Positions 54,262-61,649 of a stretch of DNA of 64,000 nt are shown here, in pieces. This DNA is from Cellvibrio fontiphilus (lineage in GTDB: Bacteria > Pseudomonadota > Gammaproteobacteria > Pseudomonadales > Cellvibrionaceae), in NCBI RefSeq assembly GCF_035317345.1, contig NZ_JAYKTU010000010.1. The stretch is one strand, 5' to 3'. How positions within the stretch are numbered: position 1 is the stretch's first letter; each line of letters starts with the position of its first letter. A model generated the notes under the pieces. It worked only from the letters and a program-made list of their open reading frames with translations. It made no database searches and had not been told where the DNA came from. The position numbers and the translations under genes were made by a program.

Positions 54262-55274
54262 CTGCTTATAAAACGATTGGTGAATTTCACGGCCTTGAAG
54301 CCGGGCGGTTTTTCGCGGAATTTGCGTGTGTATCGCAGCCAATTGTTATTCGCGGTTTTGCACAGCAGTGGCCCTTGGTGGCGGCAGCAAAAACATCGCC
54401 CGAACAGTTTGTGAATTATTTACTGCGGTTTTATCAGGGCAAAAAAGCGCGTATTTTTGTCGCGCCACCTGCGGCTAATAAACGGTTTTATTACAACGAG
54501 GATATGACCGGCGTAAATTACCTGAGTGGCGAGGAACGGCTGGATTTGTTTTTGGGGCGCTTATTGGAATTAATGCCCAGGGCAGAATATCCCGCGATTT
54601 CTTTGCAGAATTCGTTGATTGAAGAATTGCTGCCCGGTTTGGTGAGCGAGAATGCAAGCGCTTATTTTCCCGATGTGTTGCCGCGTTTGTGGATAGGTAA
54701 TGAGGGAATTGTAAGCGCCCATTACGACGGTGCGGATAATATTGCCTGTGTGGTTGCAGGGCGCCGCCGGTTTATTCTTTTTCCACCGGAACAAACGGCC
54801 AACCTTTATCCCGGGCCGCTCAATTTTACGCCCGCCGGTGCGCCGACCAGTATGGTTGACCTGAATTCACCTGATTTTAATCGCTACCCTGATTTTGTCG
54901 TCGCGCTGGAAAATGCTTACATGGCGGAACTGGAACCGGGCGATGCGATTTTTATTCCCATGCTCTGGTGGCATCACGTGGAGTCCCTGGAAAAAGTAAA
55001 TGGGTTAATGAATTACTGGTGGAATGGATCTTCATCCAGGGATGCTGCATCCCCAAGCCCTATAGACAGTTTAAACCTGGCGCTACTTGCCATGCGCGAT
55101 TTGACTCCGGAACAGCGCAAGGCCTGGCGCCACATGTTTGATCATTATCTATTTAAACAGGGAACCGACCCTGCCACTTACATTCCGGAGCACCAGCAGC
55201 ATTTATTGGGGAAACTGGAGCCGGATTATGTTAGGGCGGTTAAAGATTATTTTATTGAAAAATTAAAAAAATAA
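54258..55274 (+). CDS. Cupin-like JmjC-type (cupin_8) protein
   Basis: 338 aa. Contains W-I-G-N-E-G-I-V-S-A-H-Y-D-G-A-D-N (HxD iron-site motif), V-A-G-R-R-R-F-I-L-F-P-P-E-Q, and the distal His of I-F-I-P-M-L-W-W-H-H-V-E-S. These are the iron and 2-oxoglutarate-type residues of the JmjC/cupin_8 family of hydroxylases. Coupled to the first halogenase by overlap. In similar clusters such proteins are grouped with the FAD enzymes around TonB receptors. Substrate unknown, perhaps the receptor or a periplasmic peptide. Confidence 0.82.
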   Translation: MTAYKTIGEFHGLEAGRFFAEFACVSQPIVIRGFAQQWPLVAAAKTSPEQFVNYLLRFYQGKKARIFVAPPAANKRFYYNEDMTGVNYLSGEERLDLFLGRLLELMPRAEYPAISLQNSLIEELLPGLVSENASAYFPDVLPRLWIGNEGIVSAHYDGADNIACVVAGRRRFILFPPEQTANLYPGPLNFTPAGAPTSMVDLNSPDFNRYPDFVVALENAYMAELEPGDAIFIPMLWWHHVESLEKVNGLMNYWWNGSSSRDAASPSPIDSLNLALLAMRDLTPEQRKAWRHMFDHYLFKQGTDPATYIPEHQQHLLGKLEPDYVRAVKDYFIEKLKK

Positions 55275-55318
55275 TAAATGCGAACAACCCTTGTGCCGTC
55301 AATTCTGAGTAATAGCCC

Positions 55319-56827
55319 ATGAACAGTCACTCGCAGAAACCTAAAAAGATTTTGATTGTCGGTGGTGGTACTGCCGGTTGGATGGCCGCTAATTTACTGG
55401 CAGTGCGCTGGCCTGACATTGAGGTTTGTCTACTGGAATCTTCAGCGATTGGCATTATTGGCGTAGGTGAGGGCAGTACCCCCCATTTGAAATTTTTTTT
55501 TGATGCGATTGGTGTGACGGATGCGGAATGGATGCCACGTGCAAATGCGACCTATAAAAACGGAATCAGTTTTGCTGGCTGGTCGGAAATTCCCGGTTTT
55601 GAAGCGTATTTTCATCCCTTTCCTGCACAGACTGACGATATTTTTACCCTCCCGGTTTTTTTTAATCAGATTAGCGCGCGGATGCGGGGCTTGGATGTTG
55701 ATGTGCATCCGGATCATTATTTTTTAGAAAGTCACATCACTCGCCACAATCTTGGGCCAATTCCAGCAGAGACTTTTCCATTTGCCGTAGCCTATGGCTA
55801 CCATTTTGATTCTGGCTTGCTCGGACAATTTCTGGCGGAAAAAGCCATGAGTCGCGGCGTAAAAAAAATTGATGCTCAGGTGAAAGAAGTATTACTGGCT
55901 CCCAGCGGTGCGATTAGCAGCCTGCGGCTCGATGACAATAGTCTGATTGACGCAGATTTTTTTATAGATTGCTCCGGTTTTCAATCGCTGTTATTACAAG
56001 GCGCACTCAATCAACCCTTCACCAGCTTTAGCGAAAACCTTTTTAATAATGCGGCGGTAGTTATGCCCAGTGCGATTACTGGGGTTATTCCGCCAGAGAC
56101 ACGAGCCACGGCGCTCTCCTGTGGTTGGGCATGGAAAATTCCCCTGACCAATCGCTTTGGCAATGGTTATGTTTATAGCAGCGATTACCTCACCCCTGAA
56201 CAAGCGGAAACAGAATTACGTCAGCATTTGGGCCTGTTGGATGCCGATATCAATGCGCGGCACTTGCACATGAAAGTAGGGCGGGTTGAAAAACACTGGC
56301 AACAAAATTGTGTGGCTGTGGGACTGGCCCAGGGCTTTATTGAACCCCTGGAGGCAACCGCGCTGGCACTTTCTTTTGACACTATTTCACGCTTTATCAC
56401 CCACTACGAACAGGGTTTATTTACTAATCAATTTCAGGATTTATTTAATCGTGAAATCAATACCAAATTTGAAGGCGTGCGCGATTACATAGTGTGTCAT
56501 TACAAAGTTAACCAGCGGCAGAATGGGGATTATTGGCGCGCTAATTCTGCGAATACAAAAATTTCTGAAAGGCTGCAGCGGATATTGCAGTTGTGGCACA
56601 GCAGCCAGGATTTTGCGCGCGATATGTATGAGCAACAATTGGTGACCAGCTACCAGCCCAAATCCTGGGCTTGTTTACTTGCCGGCTACGGTGTATTTCC
56701 GCCGCTTGATACCGCGCGCTCAACTGCATTGGGTTCTGCGGTACAGGGCAATGTTCAGGTTGCAGACTTTATTCGCCGTTGCGGTTTGAATTTCCCCGCA
56801 CATCAAACCTTATTGGCCTCGCTATAA
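55319..56827 (+). CDS. FAD-dependent tryptophan halogenase-like protein (second)
   Basis: 502 aa. Same set of motifs: V-G-G-G-T-A-G-W-M-A-A-N, G-V-G-E-G-S-T-P-H, N-A-T-Y-K-N-G-I-S-F and W-A-W-K-I-P-L-T-N-R. Related to the protein at 52729 but clearly diverged, so an old duplication rather than a tandem one. It starts 44 nt after the cupin gene and is likely co-transcribed. Confidence 0.85.
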   Translation: MNSHSQKPKKILIVGGGTAGWMAANLLAVRWPDIEVCLLESSAIGIIGVGEGSTPHLKFFFDAIGVTDAEWMPRANATYKNGISFAGWSEIPGFEAYFHPFPAQTDDIFTLPVFFNQISARMRGLDVDVHPDHYFLESHITRHNLGPIPAETFPFAVAYGYHFDSGLLGQFLAEKAMSRGVKKIDAQVKEVLLAPSGAISSLRLDDNSLIDADFFIDCSGFQSLLLQGALNQPFTSFSENLFNNAAVVMPSAITGVIPPETRATALSCGWAWKIPLTNRFGNGYVYSSDYLTPEQAETELRQHLGLLDADINARHLHMKVGRVEKHWQQNCVAVGLAQGFIEPLEATALALSFDTISRFITHYEQGLFTNQFQDLFNREINTKFEGVRDYIVCHYKVNQRQNGDYWRANSANTKISERLQRILQLWHSSQDFARDMYEQQLVTSYQPKSWACLLAGYGVFPPLDTARSTALGSAVQGNVQVADFIRRCGLNFPAHQTLLASL

Positions 56828-56855
56828 AATGCAGGTCGTGGAATTGCATGAAAAA

Positions 56856-56914
56856 AATATCCGGCGGGTTCGACTTTTCTCCCTACCAAAAAACGTAATT
56901 GCCTGCCGGATATT
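56856..56914. repeat. Spaced inverted repeat after the halogenase gene
   Basis: AATATCCGGCGGG and CCTGCCGGATATT pair over 13 bp with one mismatch and enclose a 33-nt loop. No T-run follows, so it may be a structural mRNA end rather than a terminator. Confidence 0.5.
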
Positions 56915-56986
56915 CTGCTGCTAGTTTTTAATGATCGATTGATTTACTTGTCCGCGTTAGGTGCGGACAAAAAATAATGACAGGCA

Positions 56987-57088
56987 ATGACAAATAAAAT
57001 ATTTATCAAACGCAATTTATATATCACCTGTTTGCTGTTGAATGCCGGTTTGTTGCTGGCACTTACGGTGACGCTTTTGTTTCACTGA
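56987..57088 (+). CDS. Putative 33-residue single-helix membrane peptide
   Basis: Small frame starting M-T-N-K-I-F-I-K-R-N and ending T-V-T-L-L-F-H; residues 11-32 form one hydrophobic helix after a basic N-terminus. A weak AGGCA site lies just upstream, and a strong terminator lies 34 nt after the stop, which supports a real short transcript. Too short for reliable calling; no family recognised. Confidence 0.35.
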   Translation: MTNKIFIKRNLYITCLLLNAGLLLALTVTLLFH

Positions 57089-57121
57089 AACTGTTTTTGT
57101 TGTAGGTTGTTTCCCGTATTT

Positions 57122-57146
57122 GCCAGGCGTTTGCCTGGCTTTTTTT
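57122..57146 (+). terminator. Intrinsic terminator
   Basis: GCCAGGC-GTTT-GCCTGGC stem (57122-57139) followed by seven T. It ends whatever is transcribed from the 56828-57121 region. Confidence 0.85.
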
Positions 57147-57343
57147 ATGGTCTTTTCAGTGACAGAGTAAGGATTGGTTAATTCCGCCGGGTGCAGCTGG
57201 CAGGGCATCCAAAAAGGCTTAGACTGCGTAATCACAACTAGGTGAATTCTGTCGTTAACCCCGCAAATATCAAGCGATCAGTTTTATCGTCACCGTTTTT
57301 TAGCGCGCCAGCCACCGGGCCTGGCTCTACAAGAGGATCTATC

Positions 57344-57883
57344 GTGAAAACCCTATTATCTTCCCTGACAGTGTTGGCCCTACTCGGGTGGTCGCAACTG
57401 GCGAGTGCCGCTTGCCCCGACTATATGCAAGGCGACTATCGCAAGCTTCACTCCAAGGACACAGTTAACCTCTGTGAGTTGATGGAAAACAAAACCGTGT
57501 TAGTGGTGAACACCGCCAGCCACTGTGGTTTTACCTCCCAATTCAAAGGGCTTGAGGCACTGCATAAAAAGTACAAGGACAAGGGGCTGGTAGTTGTGGG
57601 GTTTGCCAGCGATGACTTTAAGCAGGAGGATGCCAGCGAGGAGAAGGCAGCGGAAATTTGCTACCTGAACTACGGTGTGACTTTTACCATGCTCTCTCCT
57701 ACGGCGGTTACCGGCGACAAGGCCAACCCGCTCTTCAAAGCCTTGGCTGCGCAGAGCAAAGAGCCCAAGTGGAATTTTAACAAGTACCTGCTCGGACAGG
57801 ACGGCAAGGTAATCAAGCATTTCGGCAGTATGACCAAGCCGGATTCCTCTGAGTTGTCCAAGGCGATAGAAACCGCACTCTAA
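57344..57883 (+). CDS. Glutathione-peroxidase-family protein, exported
   Basis: 179 aa from GTG 57344 (AAGAGGATCT site); the longer in-frame start adds 34 residues without a pattern. Signal peptide to about residue 22 (A-S-A-A). Catalytic Cys61 in N-T-A-S-H-C-G-F-T, and the W-N pair in P-K-W-N-F-N-K-Y-L. The usual Gln of N-Q-F-(G) is replaced by the region A-S-D-D-F-K-Q-E-D, so the tetrad is altered. Periplasmic thiol peroxidase activity is likely; reductant unknown. Confidence 0.85.
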   Translation: MKTLLSSLTVLALLGWSQLASAACPDYMQGDYRKLHSKDTVNLCELMENKTVLVVNTASHCGFTSQFKGLEALHKKYKDKGLVVVGFASDDFKQEDASEEKAAEICYLNYGVTFTMLSPTAVTGDKANPLFKALAAQSKEPKWNFNKYLLGQDGKVIKHFGSMTKPDSSELSKAIETAL

Positions 57884-57933
57884 GCTTTCTGGCGGGTGCA
57901 ATCCAATCCGCCCCCCCCCCGAGCCGCCCGCCA

Positions 57934-57966
57934 AAAACCGGCAGGTTAGCGCCTTGCCGGTTTTTT
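57934..57966. terminator. Intrinsic terminator after the peroxidase gene
   Basis: Stem AAACCGGCA / TGCCGGTTT (57935-57943, 57955-57963) with an 11-nt loop and T-tract after. A-tract before makes it usable in both directions. Confidence 0.8.
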
Positions 57967-58204
57967 ATCGCCTAAAAATCGGGTTTATGCCTACTGGAAA
58001 CTGCCGTGATCTTTTTCTGTTTCTATGAAACCGTATCCATTTTTGTAAAAAACTAAAATAGTTTTTGTATATAAAATGCTGAAAAAATAGAAAAATGTGT
58101 AATTTTGGCATTTTTTTGGTCAAAATTTTTACTTAACCCCTTCATTTTGTCCGTTTTGCTACCTGCCACCTCAGCTTTGCCTGTCACATTCCTTTCCAAA
58201 ACGG

Positions 58205-58218
58205 TGTAACCGTTATCA
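58205..58218. promoter_or_regulatory. LacI-type operator-like site (weaker half)
   Basis: TGTAACCGTTATCA, an imperfect match to the mannan-cluster palindromes, 9 nt before a better site. Two spaced sites suggest cooperative binding. Confidence 0.45.
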
Positions 58219-58227
58219 TATTTATAT

Positions 58228-58241
58228 TGAAACCGATTACA
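58228..58241. promoter_or_regulatory. LacI-type operator-like site before the receptor/GH5-like operon
   Basis: TGAAACCGATTACA differs from 16280-16293 at a single position, so this operon may belong to the same regulon. Confidence 0.6.
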
Positions 58242-58423
58242 TTTTGAGCCATTATCATGGCACCTAAAGGTCTAATTGCCGCTGTTGATTGGCGGGCAAT
58301 TCAAATAATAAAAGCGAACAACCCCTGAGCGAGAGATCTTCCTCCGTTTGCTATTCCCCCCGCTTTTTATGTGACCCGCCGGCACAGAGTTAGATATACC
58401 AATAACAAGATGAGGATTTGAGC

Positions 58424-61400
58424 ATGAGTTATCCCAACGGTTTTAACCCCAGAAGAAAAGCTCTGGTGCTGGCGATCAGCTGCGCACTGGGCGGCTTGTC
58501 TACTGCCACATTCGCGCAAGAAGCGCCGGCGGCAGATGAGAATCTGGAAGAAGTGATAGTAAAAGGTGTGCGCGCTTCCCAAGCCAAAGCGATTGACATC
58601 AAGCGCGGTTCTGCCGTGGTGGTGGATTCAATCGTGGCGGAAGACATAGGCAAATTGCCGGATATGACCATCACCGATTCGCTGCAGCGTGTGACCGGGG
58701 TGCAAATCAAGCGTGAGGCTAATGAGGGAACCTCGCTCAACATTCGCGGTATGCCGCAGGTGCTCACGACTTTGAACGGCGAGCAGTTTCTCAGCCCCTG
58801 GAATATCACCGATGTGGGTGCCAACTACTCCGATGTGCCGGCGAGCATGATTCGTGGCGTGGATGTTTATAAATCCCAGGGGGCTAACGCTATCCCCGGC
58901 GGTATTTCCGGTGTTGTTGATCTGAAAACCATTCGTCCTCTCTCGCTGGAGGAGGGGATAACTGCCAACTTGCGTTTGGAGGCGTCGCAAGGCGAACGCT
59001 CAGATAAAGAGATGAAAAGCGATGGCACCACCGGCAGCCGTTCGCCCGATGACAATATCAACCTATTTGTGGGTTACAAGCCCAATGACCGCATGGCGGT
59101 AACCTTGGGGGCCTACAGCTCCAGTACCTACAACGCTAACTACCAGATGTCCCAAACCCAGGCATTTGCCTTCCTGGATAAGCGCAACGGCACCCCGATT
59201 GACCCCTCAGACATCAATGGCGACGGTGATCTGGTCAATGACTGGTATATGGTTCCCACCAATTATGGTGTGGAAAGCAGTTTCATGGAGCGTGAGCGCG
59301 AAGGTGGCTCTACCAGTATTGAAGTGGAGCTAAATGACTATTTCACTCTGCGCGGCGATGTTTTCTACACCAAGATGGAACAGTTCGATCGCTACGTAAA
59401 AGCTAGCTTTGATGGTGCTGACACACCTTGGGCCTATTCAGTCAATGGTGATTTACGCGGCCCGGACAATGCTTTTGGTGAGGAGTATGCCGCGTTTGCG
59501 CCTGACGTGCAGTACAAGGAAAATGGCTTGTACAACGTAATTCTTCCGGGGTCGGTGGTGTCCCCGGCAGGACAATTTACCTATGTTGATGATCAGGGCC
59601 AAACCCAAACCCGCGACTTGCACACCTTGCGTGTCGCCGAGATTTTGTCATCCAGCTTTGGTTCTACCTCTGGTACCCGTATCAACCGCACCGGGGCCAT
59701 TAACAGCAATATCCAGCTGGACTACGACAATCAGGACAATATCAAAGCCAGTGTGCGTTACATTTATGCCGAGGCTGAAAAAGAAAGTCGCTTTGCTAAC
59801 CTGCAACAGGGCACTCCGGCATGGCACTGGGTAGATGCCGATGGTGTCAATGGTAAGGATGTGATCAAACCCTACCGTGTTACTGTCGATTATCGTGGTG
59901 AATTCCCTTCTTTCTCTTACACGGCCGATTTAGCTGATGCCAGTAACCTGACTTATTACCAGGCCATGGCCGATGGTAACAACACCGATGCAACGCTCAA
60001 CGTATTGCGCGGTGACCTGAGCTACCAACTTGACCGCGGTATTCTGGCTTCGGTGGATGTGGGTGCACGTTACGGTGTTCGCGACGCGGAGTACACCAAG
60101 TTCTATTACGTGACGCCAACCGGTCGTTACAGTAACGATCAGCGTATCCCCTTGGCTAAACGCAACCAGCTCTACTCTGGCAACCTGATCTGGCAGCGCT
60201 ATCCGGATTTCCGTACCTTTGACTACAACCTTGAGAATCAGGCTTTGCGTGATGCAGGTCTTTACGATAACGGATTCCGTGCCAATGACCCGCTGATTGT
60301 CCCCTTCACTGACTTTGGCCCGTTTAAGGGCTTTGAGAATGGTGTTGCGGCGGTAAATCCAGCCGCATGGGACAACCCGCTCGATTTTATGAATCGTCTC
60401 TATCCAGGCACCAAAACGGTGGACGATCCTGCCTACGCCTATCGCGTGGAGGAGGCATCAACCGCGACCTATGTGCAGCTTAATTTGGATGATGCCGAGG
60501 GTGTGTTTGGTATTCCCTATAGCGGTAACCTTGGCCTGCATGTAATGCGCACTGACCGCACCGTGGATCGGAACAATATTCCGGAGGTGTTGGATATCTA
60601 CAACTCCATAGGTGCAGCGGACTATCAAAAGCTGGCATTTGTGTATGACGTAGAAACCAGCAAGCGCTCCTTCACCCAATACCTTCCGTCACTCAACCTG
60701 AACTTCTTCCCGAGCGACGATGTGATACTGCGTTTTGGTGCGGCTAAAACCACCTCGCGTAACAATCTGGAAAATGTAGGCGCAGGCCTGAGTCTCTGGT
60801 TATCGCAATGCCCCAAAACCGATGAAAACGGCAACCGGGTTATGTTTGTAAACGGCTCCGGCCAGCTGGAAGGTGAAAACGTGACCTGTACCGGTGGCGG
60901 TAGCGATCAGGGCAATATTGACATCAAGCCCTGGGAAGCGAACGTCTATAACACCTCGGCGGAATGGTACTTTGCCGAGAACTCTATTGTTGGCCTTGGT
61001 GTCTTCCTGATCGATGTCAACACCGCCGTACAAAGCTTCCAGGAGCGTCGTAGTTTTGTGGACGCCGATGGTATTGACCGGGGCAATACCGGCAATGTCT
61101 GGGTGTCCAGAAATGTGGGGGCATCAAACCTGTATGGTGTGGAATTAGGCTACAAGCAGCCATTTACCTTCCTGCCTTCCATCCTCAGTTCAACCGGTAT
61201 CGAGTTTAACTACACCTACTCCGAAAGTGATTCTGGCGATAAGGATCTCTACGGTAACTCACTGCCGCTGCAATCCAACTCCAAACACCAGAGCAACCTG
61301 ATTCTCTGGTACGACAAAGACGGTATCAACGTGCGCTTGGCCTACAACTGGAAAAGCGAAGAGTACGAGGGCCGCGCCGGGCTCAATACCAGTGGCCAGC

Positions 61401-61606
61401 CACTCAATTTGGGTAACTGGATCGAGCCAACGGGCTATTTGGATTTGTCGATCAACTACTGGCTTAACGAGCATGTCAGTTTCTCGCTCAGCGGTACCAA
61501 CCTGACCGAGCAGAGCAAGAAAAGTTACGCGCAATTTGAAGACCAACTGCAATCCATTTGGGTGCAGGAGCGTCGCTTCAATGCCGGTGTAACCTTCACT
61601 TACTGA
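58424..61606 (+). CDS. TonB-dependent receptor, probably manno-oligosaccharide uptake
   Basis: 1060 aa from ATG 58424 (GATGAGGATTTG upstream). Signal peptide to about residue 31, TonB box-like E-E-V-I-V-K-G-V, plug with E-D-I-G-K-L-P-D-M-T-I-T-D-S-L-Q-R-V-T-G-V and S-Q-G-A-N-A-I-P-G-G-I-S-G-V-V-D-L-K-T, then the beta-barrel with final aromatic F-T-Y. Outer-membrane importer of large substrates. Followed after 43 nt by a GH5-like lipoprotein gene, an arrangement like the receptor-binding-protein pairs of other polysaccharide loci. LacI-type operators upstream tie it to mannan genes. Confidence 0.92.
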   Translation: MSYPNGFNPRRKALVLAISCALGGLSTATFAQEAPAADENLEEVIVKGVRASQAKAIDIKRGSAVVVDSIVAEDIGKLPDMTITDSLQRVTGVQIKREANEGTSLNIRGMPQVLTTLNGEQFLSPWNITDVGANYSDVPASMIRGVDVYKSQGANAIPGGISGVVDLKTIRPLSLEEGITANLRLEASQGERSDKEMKSDGTTGSRSPDDNINLFVGYKPNDRMAVTLGAYSSSTYNANYQMSQTQAFAFLDKRNGTPIDPSDINGDGDLVNDWYMVPTNYGVESSFMEREREGGSTSIEVELNDYFTLRGDVFYTKMEQFDRYVKASFDGADTPWAYSVNGDLRGPDNAFGEEYAAFAPDVQYKENGLYNVILPGSVVSPAGQFTYVDDQGQTQTRDLHTLRVAEILSSSFGSTSGTRINRTGAINSNIQLDYDNQDNIKASVRYIYAEAEKESRFANLQQGTPAWHWVDADGVNGKDVIKPYRVTVDYRGEFPSFSYTADLADASNLTYYQAMADGNNTDATLNVLRGDLSYQLDRGILASVDVGARYGVRDAEYTKFYYVTPTGRYSNDQRIPLAKRNQLYSGNLIWQRYPDFRTFDYNLENQALRDAGLYDNGFRANDPLIVPFTDFGPFKGFENGVAAVNPAAWDNPLDFMNRLYPGTKTVDDPAYAYRVEEASTATYVQLNLDDAEGVFGIPYSGNLGLHVMRTDRTVDRNNIPEVLDIYNSIGAADYQKLAFVYDVETSKRSFTQYLPSLNLNFFPSDDVILRFGAAKTTSRNNLENVGAGLSLWLSQCPKTDENGNRVMFVNGSGQLEGENVTCTGGGSDQGNIDIKPWEANVYNTSAEWYFAENSIVGLGVFLIDVNTAVQSFQERRSFVDADGIDRGNTGNVWVSRNVGASNLYGVELGYKQPFTFLPSILSSTGIEFNYTYSESDSGDKDLYGNSLPLQSNSKHQSNLILWYDKDGINVRLAYNWKSEEYEGRAGLNTSGQPLNLGNWIEPTGYLDLSINYWLNEHVSFSLSGTNLTEQSKKSYAQFEDQLQSIWVQERRFNAGVTFTY

Positions 61607-61649
61607 TAAACCCATTGCCAAGAATAAAAATTTACATTGGAGTCTGAAT

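Larger units (their letters stand above)
56828..57343. other. Intergenic region with hairpins and a tiny membrane-peptide frame
   Basis: 516 nt. It contains a long spaced inverted repeat (56856-56868 with 56902-56914), the 33-codon frame at 56987-57088, and a clean terminator at 57122-57146. The rest shows nothing I can support. The promoter of the peroxidase should be near 57200. Confidence 0.5.
57884..58423 (+). promoter_or_regulatory. Leader of the second receptor operon with LacI-type sites
   Basis: 540 nt, AT-rich in the middle. It contains a 10-C run at 57911-57920, the terminator at 57934-57966, an inverted repeat AAAAACTA / TAGTTTTT (58048-58066), and two LacI-type sites (58205-58218 and 58228-58241) about 180 nt before the receptor start. 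No gene is supported. Confidence 0.55.

Noticed and set aside
57017..57235. 72-codon minus-strand frame before the peroxidase
   Set aside because: It runs antisense across the terminator hairpin at 57122-57146 and has a biased Lys/Gln/Thr composition without pattern.
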